The translations under genes and the position numbers were made by a program. From the NCBI GenBank assembly GCA_903905505.1, contig CAIVGL010000043.1, forward strand, positions 1 to 40,831: DNA of 40,831 nucleotides, read 5' to 3'. Positions within the stretch are counted from its first letter, which is position 1. Each line of letters opens with the position of its first letter. The notes beneath the pieces were generated by a model. That model saw only the letters and a program-made list of their open reading frames with translations. It did not search any database and was not told the origin of the DNA. This document shows, in pieces, positions 34,050-40,831 of the stretch. This DNA comes from an uncultured Bacteroidia bacterium. GTDB taxonomy: Bacteria > Bacteroidota > Bacteroidia > Bacteroidales > Prolixibacteraceae.

Positions 34050-36818
34050 ATGAATACGCTTGATCAGGTTAAAGATAAATTGGGTAAGTCATATGAAGAT
34101 TTAGTTTTTCTTCTTAACTGTTTAAAGGAGGTGTTAATCGAATCTGGAGAAGGTGAGTTAGCGCTCGATATTCCTTGGATTTCGGAGGCACCTGATTTTA
34201 AAAATAAGCCCTTTACGGGCAAACATTTGCAGCTCTATTCCAGTTGCTTTCAACTTTTGAATATTGTGGAGGTGAATGGTGCTGTTCAGACTCGACGGAA
34301 GAAGGAAGATAAGCTCGCATTGTCAGATATCGATGGGCTCTGGGCCTTTAATTTAAAGCTTCTAAAGGACAAGGGGTTTAGTGCTCAAGAGATAGCCGAA
34401 AAACTCTCTGAGATCACCGTAGAGCCAGTTTTAACGGCTCATCCTACGGAGGCAAAACCGACCATTCTCCTTGAGCATCTGCGTAATTTATATCTTCTGG
34501 TTCTGCGACGCGAGAATCAGATGTATAGTCATTTTGAGCAAAATGAAAATCGCAAGAACATTAAGATTGCAATTCATCGAATTTGGCGTATCTCTGATGT
34601 TTACACCGAGAAGCCAGATATTGATTCGGAACTAGATAATATTATCCATTACCTAACACAAGTTTTCCCTGAGGTTATTACCCTCCATGATCGTCGATTA
34701 TTGCAAGCCTGGGAAGATGCTGGATTCGATCCTGCATTGATTCGTGGAACGACTCATTATCCCAAAATCACCTTCGGCAATTGGGTTGGTGGTGATCGAG
34801 ATGGCCATCCCTTGGTGACGGCGGAAGTTACTCAGAGGACCCTTGTTAAACTTCGATCAAAAGCCTTCCAGGTTATTCATAATAAGCTAGTTGATCTTCA
34901 AAAAAATCTCAGCTTCTACTCGAGCGAAACACAAGTAAGCGAACCTTTTCAGGATAATTACTCTCGCCTTCATGATGAAATTAATGCGCATACAGGGCAT
35001 CTTAAGATTAAGCATCCGAATGAAGCTTTTAAGCAATATTTAGCTTTCGTGATTGCAAAACTTCCAAAATCTAGGACTATTTTAGACGTGTTGGAAATTC
35101 GCGAAGAGAAGATTAGTTATAATTATCCCGCTGAGATCATTAAAGATCTTGAAATTCTTCAACGTGGACTTATTGCCTTTGGGGCTTCTGAGATTGCCTT
35201 TACAGATGTCAATGAACTGATCAGAATAGTTAAAACATTTGGTTTTCACTTGGCTAAGCTTGATATTCGACAAAATAGCCGTTACCACGAAGAGGCTATA
35301 ATGCAGCTAATGCAGGCGGTACAGCTTGATGGAGAGGCATTTGTAAACTCGAATGAAAGTGAAAGAGTCTCTTTTATTACAAATGAACTCAGCTCCTCAC
35401 GTCCTTTTGCCCATCCGGATATTGCCATGGGTAAAGAAGCCCGATTAATGGTGGATACCTATCGGGTTGTGAGCACCCATGTGAATAAATATGGGGAAGA
35501 GGCTTTAGGTGCTTTGATTGTGAGCATGACGCGCACCGTTTCGGATCTGCTGATTGTTTATTTGCTTCAGCGGGAAGCCGGACTAATGATAAACACATCG
35601 GATGGTCTAGCTTCGAGATTGCATGTGGTCCCTCTGTTTGAGACCATCGATGATTTAATCCATAGCCCTGAGATTTTAGATCAATACTTGTCGCACCCGA
35701 TCACGAAAAATAGTCTCAAAATACAGCAACAGCAAAGTGGCTCAAATTCCCTTGTTCAGCAAGTGATGATTGGCTATAGCGACAGCAATAAAGATGGAGG
35801 TATTTTGGCGAGCCAGTGGTACTTGTATCAAGCCCAATCCAAGTTAACGCAAGTTGGACTAAAGCATGGTGTTAAGATTAGATTCTTTCACGGTAAAGGT
35901 GGATCAATAAGTCGCGGTGCCGGACCAACGCATTGGTTTTTGCGTGCTTTACCGCCAGGAACGATCAATGGAGATATCCGATTGACAGAGCAGGGCGAGA
36001 CCATTGAGCGGAAATATGCGAATAAAAATAATGCGGTCTATAACTTAGAATTGCTGACGGCTGGAACTTTATCTGCAACCTTATTGCAAAAAAATAATGC
36101 AGTTTGGGAACATGAACTGTCTGCTGAATTTGGATTCTTAGTCTCTAAAAGTATGTCTGTTTATAAAGATTTAATCGAGAAGCCAGGCTTTATTCCGTTT
36201 TACGAAAAAGCTACCCCAATCGATGCGATCGAGCAAAGCAAGATAGGCAGTCGTCCATCGCGCCGCACAGGCACCCGCTCCTTAGCCGATCTCCGTGCTA
36301 TTCCTTGGGTATTTAGTTGGAGTCAGTGCCGATTTAATATTACCAGCTGGTATGGTATTGGTACGACACTCGAGGATATGCAGAATCAAAATCCGGTACA
36401 GTTCGAACGCTTTCATAACTCGGTTAAGACTGATCCGTTCGTGCGTTATATTATGACCAACATCGACTCTAGTCTGGCCTCTTCTGATGAGGCGATCTTC
36501 CGTAAATATGCGGAACTAGCTGCCGATGTGCCTGGGAATGAGAAATTTCTCTCTTTGATGCTAGAGGAGTTGGCGCGCACGAGAAAAATGATTGAAATTG
36601 TATTGAATTATCCGTTGGCTGAACGTCGCGTAAACCATTATTATTCAACGATGTTACGAGCAGAGGCTATGGACCCACTTCATAAACATCAAGTCAATTT
36701 GCTGCGACAATGGCGAGAGAATTTGTTGACGGGCAAGACCGAAAAAAACGACTTGCTACTATTTGAACTTTTGCGTTGTATAAATGCAATTGCTGGAGCT
36801 ATAGGGTTTACAGGTTAA
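34050..36818 (+). CDS. ppc: Phosphoenolpyruvate carboxylase
   Basis: A 922-residue enzyme that adds bicarbonate to phosphoenolpyruvate to give oxaloacetate, the main anaplerotic step. Catalytic elements are present: H131 in VLTAHPTEA, GGDRDGHP near 250, the GYSDSNKDGG loop near 575, the HGKGGSISRGAGP loop near 612-625, and RPSRRTG...LRAIPWVFSWSQCRF near 735-760. The protein ends in FTG where many members end in QNTG. The N-terminal region is shorter in allosteric-type sequence than in the enterobacterial enzyme. The carbonic anhydrase gene follows closely, presumably to supply bicarbonate. Confidence 0.96.
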   Translation: MNTLDQVKDKLGKSYEDLVFLLNCLKEVLIESGEGELALDIPWISEAPDFKNKPFTGKHLQLYSSCFQLLNIVEVNGAVQTRRKKEDKLALSDIDGLWAFNLKLLKDKGFSAQEIAEKLSEITVEPVLTAHPTEAKPTILLEHLRNLYLLVLRRENQMYSHFEQNENRKNIKIAIHRIWRISDVYTEKPDIDSELDNIIHYLTQVFPEVITLHDRRLLQAWEDAGFDPALIRGTTHYPKITFGNWVGGDRDGHPLVTAEVTQRTLVKLRSKAFQVIHNKLVDLQKNLSFYSSETQVSEPFQDNYSRLHDEINAHTGHLKIKHPNEAFKQYLAFVIAKLPKSRTILDVLEIREEKISYNYPAEIIKDLEILQRGLIAFGASEIAFTDVNELIRIVKTFGFHLAKLDIRQNSRYHEEAIMQLMQAVQLDGEAFVNSNESERVSFITNELSSSRPFAHPDIAMGKEARLMVDTYRVVSTHVNKYGEEALGALIVSMTRTVSDLLIVYLLQREAGLMINTSDGLASRLHVVPLFETIDDLIHSPEILDQYLSHPITKNSLKIQQQQSGSNSLVQQVMIGYSDSNKDGGILASQWYLYQAQSKLTQVGLKHGVKIRFFHGKGGSISRGAGPTHWFLRALPPGTINGDIRLTEQGETIERKYANKNNAVYNLELLTAGTLSATLLQKNNAVWEHELSAEFGFLVSKSMSVYKDLIEKPGFIPFYEKATPIDAIEQSKIGSRPSRRTGTRSLADLRAIPWVFSWSQCRFNITSWYGIGTTLEDMQNQNPVQFERFHNSVKTDPFVRYIMTNIDSSLASSDEAIFRKYAELAADVPGNEKFLSLMLEELARTRKMIEIVLNYPLAERRVNHYYSTMLRAEAMDPLHKHQVNLLRQWRENLLTGKTEKNDLLLFELLRCINAIAGAIGFTG

Positions 36819-36849
36819 GTATTAATTCGTGTATTTAAGATATCGAAAT

Positions 36850-37476
36850 ATGGATTTATCCCAGATTTTTAGAAACAACCAGGAATGGATTGCAGAGAGA
36901 CTTAAGAAAGATGCTGATTTTTTCAAAAATCTATCTCAAGGTCAGAATCCCAATGTTCTCTATATTGGTTGCTCCGATAGTCGCGTAACTGCTGAGGAGT
37001 TGATGGGGACGAAGCCAGGAGAAGTTTTTGTTCATCGCAACATCGCTAACATGGTTCCCAATACCGATCTTAGCGTCATGTCTGTGATCACCTATGCCGT
37101 GACCCATCTTAAAGTCAATCATGTGGTTGTTTGTGGCCACTACTATTGCAATGGGGTTAAATTGGCGATGGCATCGGCTGATATGGGAGTTCTTAATCCT
37201 TGGCTACGAAATATTCGAGATGTTTTTCGTCTGCATAAAGCTGAACTTGATGCTATAGTGGACGAAGAGGCCAAATATAAGCGATTGGTTGAATTAAATG
37301 TGCAAGAGCAATGCGTGAACCTCATTAAAACCTCCGATGTTCAGAAGGCCTATAAAGATCGTCAATTTACGGTGCATGGTTGGGTTTTTGATATTCATAC
37401 GGGTGCGCTCATCGATTTGAAAATCGATTTTGATAAGATCCTAAATGAGATCATGGAGATCTATCGGATTATCTAG
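36850..37476 (+). CDS. Beta-class carbonic anhydrase
   Basis: A 208-residue enzyme converting CO2 and bicarbonate. Zinc ligands C41 (CSDSR, with the D43-R45 dyad), H97 and C100 are present; the usual HYGCGG reads HYYCNG here, an unusual replacement beside the metal site. HRNIAN (62-67) is intact. The ATG at 36850 is preferred to the GTG at 36829, which adds seven residues absent from the family. It starts 31 bases after the PEP carboxylase stop. Its TAG stop overlaps by four bases (CTAG) the TAG stop of the convergent Kelch-like gene. Confidence 0.93.
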   Translation: MDLSQIFRNNQEWIAERLKKDADFFKNLSQGQNPNVLYIGCSDSRVTAEELMGTKPGEVFVHRNIANMVPNTDLSVMSVITYAVTHLKVNHVVVCGHYYCNGVKLAMASADMGVLNPWLRNIRDVFRLHKAELDAIVDEEAKYKRLVELNVQEQCVNLIKTSDVQKAYKDRQFTVHGWVFDIHTGALIDLKIDFDKILNEIMEIYRII

Positions 37477-38870
37477 TTTAGGTCGATGTCTTTGAGACTA
37501 AAATAGTTTTTGTCGATCTGGTAGCTTTTCAATCGCTTGTCGAAAGTCGATTTTTCCCCTGTGATCAGATCAATTTTACGAGCTGTCAATAATTTTAATC
37601 TCAAGTTTAGCTCATCTACCATCTGATGCATAATCCGAAGATTTTGGGTGTAATGTAAATGCTCATTTTTAAAATAGTCAATTATATCATGGGTCGAGAG
37701 TTCGCCGTTTGATAAGAACAACTTAAGCAGGCCAACATAGTCGTCATCCAAATCTACACTGTGACTATTGTATGACAATAGGTTCCCCTCAAGGTGTATT
37801 TTATTTTTTGTTTTTCTAACACTTTTTCTATTTCCCAAGATGACCAGAATAACAACACCAAACATCAATAGAATTAGCAGATATAAATACAAATTGCTTG
37901 TTGAGTAGACTTGGCTCGTTTCAATTGCTTGTTCGTCATACAACGTTTTTTCCTTAATTAATTGTGCCCTAAGAGTGGCGTTATTTAAGGATGATAGGTA
38001 GTAATATCCCTTGTAATAGTAGTGGAAATTTAAGTCGGGGCCTTCTGCACAGTAGAAATTTGGAGAGGACTTAAGCTTGTGTGTGGTCACTAAATTCTTT
38101 TGCAGATCTACAACATAGCAATAGTTTCGCGAGAACAGGAGTAGCTTATTCTCAACGCTGATACTTGCAACAATTTTTTGAAGCAGCGAGCTATTTGTTA
38201 ATCCCAACAATTCCCATCTCTTGGTCTTGGAATGAAATACCCATAGATTTTTGTTCGGCTCAAATTCTTTTGGGTTAGTTGGTTTTGTCACCTCTCCTCC
38301 AAAGACATACCAGTCATCGCCAATGGTCTTGACATAAGTCCCACCTCCCGTGCCTGCGGGAAATTTGGTTGAACCTTCAGCAGCTAGAATGTCCCACCCG
38401 TTAGAGGCTTCATCAAAAAATGTGAAGAAGTTGCGAAACCCCCAGAAGCCATAGCCCCCATAGCGGTAATAATAGTCCCCACTAGTAAAGCCTGGAGCAC
38501 CTATTTGCATTTTATGGGTGAACGATTCATCAAGTCTTTGAAAACTATTATTTTCCCATCGGTAAGTCTGCCCGCCTTTTCGACTACTGATATATAGCTT
38601 ATTCTTTAAGTAGTAAGCATCGAAATTTAGGAGGTAGATCTCGCTGGGTATCTGGATCGGTGTGGCAGAGATGACTCGAAAAGATGCTAAGTCAATAATT
38701 TTCAGCGTGTCTTGAGTGAAAATTGCTTCGACCCCCTGTTCTGCGTTGAAAGCCGTTTGGAATGTTGTTGTAAAGCTACCTAGTACGATGCCCTCATGCC
38801 CCTTTGCAGAAATAATGCAAAGTTGCAGTAGACTAAAAAGAAATAGTATCGATTTATTCAAATTAGTCAT
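37473..38870 (-). CDS. Kelch-like membrane protein with C-terminal winged-helix-like domain (copy 1)
   Basis: A 465-residue protein. A signal peptide-like start (LNKSILFLFSLLQLCIISAKG), then residues 30-315 rich in beta strands with Kelch-type turns (RYGGYGFWGFRNFFT at 136-150; GDDWYVFGGE at 184-193). One transmembrane helix at about 327-346 is followed by a basic stop-transfer (RKSVRKTKNK). The C-terminal 110 residues have a helix, a SNGELSTHDIIDYF helix, and a long amphipathic helix LRIMHQMVDELNLRLKLLT before a strand pair, the order of a winged helix. Topology would place the propeller outside and the possible DNA-binding domain inside. The paralogue lies 295 bases upstream. Function is inferred only from architecture. 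Confidence 0.8.
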   Translation of the reverse strand: MTNLNKSILFLFSLLQLCIISAKGHEGIVLGSFTTTFQTAFNAEQGVEAIFTQDTLKIIDLASFRVISATPIQIPSEIYLLNFDAYYLKNKLYISSRKGGQTYRWENNSFQRLDESFTHKMQIGAPGFTSGDYYYRYGGYGFWGFRNFFTFFDEASNGWDILAAEGSTKFPAGTGGGTYVKTIGDDWYVFGGEVTKPTNPKEFEPNKNLWVFHSKTKRWELLGLTNSSLLQKIVASISVENKLLLFSRNYCYVVDLQKNLVTTHKLKSSPNFYCAEGPDLNFHYYYKGYYYLSSLNNATLRAQLIKEKTLYDEQAIETSQVYSTSNLYLYLLILLMFGVVILVILGNRKSVRKTKNKIHLEGNLLSYNSHSVDLDDDYVGLLKLFLSNGELSTHDIIDYFKNEHLHYTQNLRIMHQMVDELNLRLKLLTARKIDLITGEKSTFDKRLKSYQIDKNYFSLKDIDLN

Positions 38871-38894
38871 AATGTTTATATCATTTAACTAATC

Positions 38895-38928
38895 CAAAGC
38901 TAAGACTATGTTTTAAAGAAACTTCAAA
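38895..38928 (-). promoter_or_regulatory. Promoter candidate for Kelch-like copy 1
   Basis: Minus strand TTTG (38925-38928), 22-base spacer, TAGCTTTG (38895-38902): both boxes are perfect, with a spacer one base longer than usual. About 25 bases ahead of the ATG at 38870. Confidence 0.5.
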
Positions 38929-38947
38929 AATGGAATTTTAAATGGCA

Positions 38948-39002
38948 GCATTGCATTTCTGCTATTCTGGGACGAATTGCGTAATAGATGCATTGCATTT
39001 CT
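38948..39002. repeat. Two direct copies of GCATTGCATTTCT upstream of Kelch-like copy 1
   Basis: The 13-mer GCATTGCATTTCT occurs at 38948-38960 and again at 38990-39002, 42 bases apart, i.e. four helical turns, just upstream of the promoter candidate. A related ATTGCATTGCTAC lies on the other strand upstream of copy 2 (40634-40646). This could be a binding site for the pair's own regulator or debris of an insertion sequence end. Confidence 0.5.
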
Positions 39003-39165
39003 ACCGTTGTGGATGATCGATTGAATTGTTATATCCAATTTAAAATAAGGCTATTAGATGTGATTCGTAGCCTCTGTCGCACGGTGCAGTCTGAATGGAT
39101 TTAGAGATGAGTTTTGGTCTTCCTGTTCAGTTATCAGGTTCTTACTCTAGCCGAGCTCCTCTTTT

Positions 39166-40560
39166 TCAACCAACGTATATCCTGTTTATCTTGTAAATTT
39201 TTATCCGTCGGTCGATTTCTGATTTTTCTTCTCTGATTAAATCGGTGGTTTCATCGGTCAGCAGTCGTAATTTCATGTTAAGCTCATCGATTAGCGTATG
39301 CATGTGGCGTATGTTCTGAGTGTGATGTAAATATTCATTATCGATCAATGCTAAGATCTCACTCGAGGAGAGTTCCTTCGATAACATAAACAACTCCATC
39401 AATTCGAGCTGTTGAGGGTCTAAGCCCAGAACGCGTCGTTTGTATACTAACTTGCCATCCAAGATTTGAATTTGATTCTTTTCCCTTTTTTTCTTAAATT
39501 TTATAGCATAAGTTAGTATTAAAATAAGTCCGACCAGAACCGCGATTAATCCGGAGATTAAATTCATCTCTTTGTTATGTGATTTATATATTACATCCTT
39601 CTCTATAGGTTGCTCGGCATATATTTTACTGGCTTTGTAAAGCAACTGAATTGAGTCTTGTGAATTTAAATTGAATAGAAGGTAATAATTGCCCTTGTAG
39701 CTGTAGTTGCGTATTTTATGATCTTGATCTTTTTTACTTAGGTTAATCGTTATTGCATTGTTTCTAAAGGTAGTCACTTGATTCTTTTCAAAATCTAATA
39801 CGGCTGTGTTTTTTCGATCAACAAATAGAATCTGGTTTTTATCTCCTAGAATTGGAATCTGGACTGAATTAATAAGTGCTGGATTTAGTTCTCCTAGCAG
39901 CTCCCATTCTTTTTTCTGAATGTGAAAAACCCAAAAATCCTTGCTGGGTTGGTAAACGATTGGGATCTGAAGATTTACTTCTTCTCCTCCAAAAACATAA
40001 CAATCATCACCTATAACTTGCACTAACGTTCCGTTTCCGCTTCCCTGCGGAAATATTTTGGAACCTTCGGGTGAGATAATTTCCCATTCTTTTGTGCCGA
40101 AATGATAGTAGGTAAAATAATTGCGAAATGACCAGAAGCCATAACCCCCATACCTAAAGGCCTGACCCTTAAATTCGAATATGTAAGACCCTTGTTGCAT
40201 TTTATGCGAATTCGAATTGTCGATTCTTTTAACGGAATCGTTAATAACTTGAAAAACCTCGCCGCCATTATTGGTAAATAAGTATAGATTTTGATTGATG
40301 TAGAGGGCATTAACGTTACTTAATTTAGCTTTTAGGGGAGCGACTAAGCGCTTGGCTAGGATGATCTTAAAAAGATTTAGATCAATAACTTTTAACGAAT
40401 CACCATAAAAAATGGCCTCAAGTCCCTTTTCGCGATCTAGAGCAGTAATAAATATATTCCGGCTATCTCCAATAGGAATGCTTTCTAATGCATGGAGACT
40501 TGCTCTAGAAATCACTAGAAGCAATAATAAACTGCACAATAAATGGGTGGCAATTCTCAT
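39166..40560 (-). CDS. Kelch-like membrane protein with C-terminal winged-helix-like domain (copy 2)
   Basis: A 464-residue paralogue of the 37473-38870 product. The ATG at 40560 is chosen: it opens a clean signal peptide (MRIATHLLCSLLLLLVIS), while the longer frame would need a TTG start lying inside a promoter -7 box. Shared features with copy 1: RYGGYGFWSFRNYFTYY, GDDCYVFGGE, one transmembrane helix (about residues 333-353), a basic stop-transfer (KFKKKREK), and a C-terminal domain with ELSSSEILALI and NIRHMHTLIDELNMKLRLLT, which aligns almost residue for residue with copy 1. The two are tandem duplicates with the inside domain best conserved, suggesting that domain carries the shared function. 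Confidence 0.8.
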   Translation of the reverse strand: MRIATHLLCSLLLLLVISRASLHALESIPIGDSRNIFITALDREKGLEAIFYGDSLKVIDLNLFKIILAKRLVAPLKAKLSNVNALYINQNLYLFTNNGGEVFQVINDSVKRIDNSNSHKMQQGSYIFEFKGQAFRYGGYGFWSFRNYFTYYHFGTKEWEIISPEGSKIFPQGSGNGTLVQVIGDDCYVFGGEEVNLQIPIVYQPSKDFWVFHIQKKEWELLGELNPALINSVQIPILGDKNQILFVDRKNTAVLDFEKNQVTTFRNNAITINLSKKDQDHKIRNYSYKGNYYLLFNLNSQDSIQLLYKASKIYAEQPIEKDVIYKSHNKEMNLISGLIAVLVGLILILTYAIKFKKKREKNQIQILDGKLVYKRRVLGLDPQQLELMELFMLSKELSSSEILALIDNEYLHHTQNIRHMHTLIDELNMKLRLLTDETTDLIREEKSEIDRRIKIYKINRIYVG

Positions 40561-40584
40561 TTTATTTAGGTTTAAAGGTATATT

Positions 40585-40592
40585 CAAATGTA
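40585..40592 (-). promoter_or_regulatory. -7 box ahead of Kelch-like copy 2
   Basis: Minus strand TACATTTG, perfect TAnnTTTG, about 25 bases before the ATG at 40560. It supports that start over the TTG at 40587. No clear -33. Confidence 0.45.
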
Positions 40593-40633
40593 TACATAAT
40601 ATTCATTGAGATTGATATTTTGGTCTAAAATTA

Positions 40634-40646
40634 GTAGCAATGCAAT
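40634..40646 (-). repeat. Related ATTGCATT motif upstream of Kelch-like copy 2
   Basis: Minus strand ATTGCATTGCTAC resembles the ATTGCATTTCT repeats at 38948-39002. It lies between the Kelch-like gene and the transposase stop and could equally be part of the insertion sequence's terminal repeat. Confidence 0.35.
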
Positions 40647-40699
40647 TCAGCTAATTTTTCTTGCATTTTATTTTAATCATTCTTAATTTTATGCTGAAT

Positions 40700-40831
40700 T
40701 CAAGCTACAAATGCAACTTTTGGGTTAAACAATAATTTTTCCATTACAAATATAGGAGATTCAAATCCAAAACGTTTTCTTGGTCTGTTATTTAAGATGT
40801 TTTCAATTTCAGTAACTCTCTGATCACTAAT
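40700..40831 (-). mobile_element. IS30-family transposase, C-terminal end (runs off the window)
   Basis: The minus strand is open from the window edge for 43 codons and reads ISDQRVTEIENILNNRPRKR, then FGFESPIFVMEKLLFNP and ends VAFVA with a TGA at 40700-40702. LNNRPRKRFGFESP is the hallmark C-terminus of IS30 transposases, right after the catalytic Glu region. The rest of the element lies outside the window, so its integrity cannot be judged. It means the right edge of the window is an insertion sequence boundary. Confidence 0.88.

Noticed and set aside
36829..36849. GTG start extending the carbonic anhydrase by seven residues
   Set aside because: The ATG at 36850 gives the family's usual N-terminus, and the extra residues are not family-like.
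40561..40587. TTG start for Kelch-like copy 2
   Set aside because: It overlaps a perfect -7 promoter box, and the ATG at 40560 opens a clean signal peptide.
1..40831. CRISPR arrays, rRNA and tRNA genes
   Set aside because: No regularly spaced repeats, no conserved rRNA stretches and no cloverleaf with a GGTTCGA-type arm were recognised by eye; a dedicated scan could still find a tRNA.
1..40831. A SusC/SusD polysaccharide utilisation locus
   Set aside because: No TonB-dependent receptor or SusD-like lipoprotein is present despite the many glycan enzymes.

Overview
The window looks like a chromosomal segment of a heterotrophic member of the Bacteroidota. The basis is: AT-rich intergenic DNA; several upstream regions with the Bacteroidota -7 promoter box TAnnTTTG (in one case with a well-spaced TTTG at -33); lipoprotein and Sec signal peptides on a large share of the proteins; Bacteroidota-type small toxin-antitoxin genes; and an IS30-type transposase end at the right edge. 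A finer taxonomic placement is not supportable from sequence reading alone. Base composition is uneven by eye: the gene at 293-1819, the toxin-antitoxin genes and the transporter/carbonic anhydrase at 22863-25022 are clearly more AT-rich than the hydrolase genes, which suggests a mosaic region.

Layout. 1-1850: possible 3' end of a gene, then a secreted choice-of-anchor I type lipoprotein. 1930-5800: hairpin terminator, then two minus-strand genes (a beta-helix carbohydrate-active protein and a Tat-exported Gfo/Idh/MocA oxidoreductase) separated by a long perfect hairpin. 6050-6650: ParD/ParE toxin-antitoxin operon with a consensus promoter and an operator-like palindrome. 6809-8041: secreted esterase-like alpha/beta hydrolase. 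8290-9230: decayed DNA, with a broken YafQ-type toxin beside an intact small antitoxin-like gene, and the remnant of another gene. 9404-11780: a three-part fusion (membrane di-iron desaturase/hydroxylase, Rieske domain, NqrF-like flavin reductase) ending at a strong terminator. 11951-13574: a thioredoxin-fold protein and three small proteins.

13645-21786: a large secreted glycoside hydrolase-like protein facing a divergent sulfatase; an unrecognised 252-residue protein built from two copies of one domain directly behind the sulfatase; then a membrane metallophosphoesterase, a sodium:solute symporter and, convergently overlapping, a DUF423 membrane protein. 22243-25163: a small secreted acidic protein and a SulP transporter fused to a beta-carbonic anhydrase, followed immediately by a long imperfect inverted repeat that resembles an integron attC site. 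25473-33789: secreted or periplasmic enzymes (CehA/McbA-type PHP hydrolase, BNR-repeat protein, serine hydrolase, TIM-barrel GH-like protein, GH2 beta-mannosidase) plus a hotdog thioesterase.

34050-37476: phosphoenolpyruvate carboxylase with a beta-carbonic anhydrase directly behind it, a sensible pair for bicarbonate-dependent anaplerosis. 37473-40560: two paralogous membrane proteins with an outside Kelch-like region, one transmembrane helix and a C-terminal cytoplasmic domain that looks like a winged helix; they may be membrane-bound regulators. 40700-40831: the C-terminus of an IS30-family transposase.

The overall theme is extracellular breakdown of glycans and their sulfated or esterified forms (beta-helix protein, sulfatase, GH2, GH-like proteins, esterases, sugar oxidoreductase, symporter) without a visible SusC/SusD pair. 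The most unusual features are the desaturase-Rieske-NqrF fusion, the duplicated-domain protein behind the sulfatase, the Kelch/winged-helix pair and the attC-like repeat. No rRNA, tRNA or CRISPR array was recognised.
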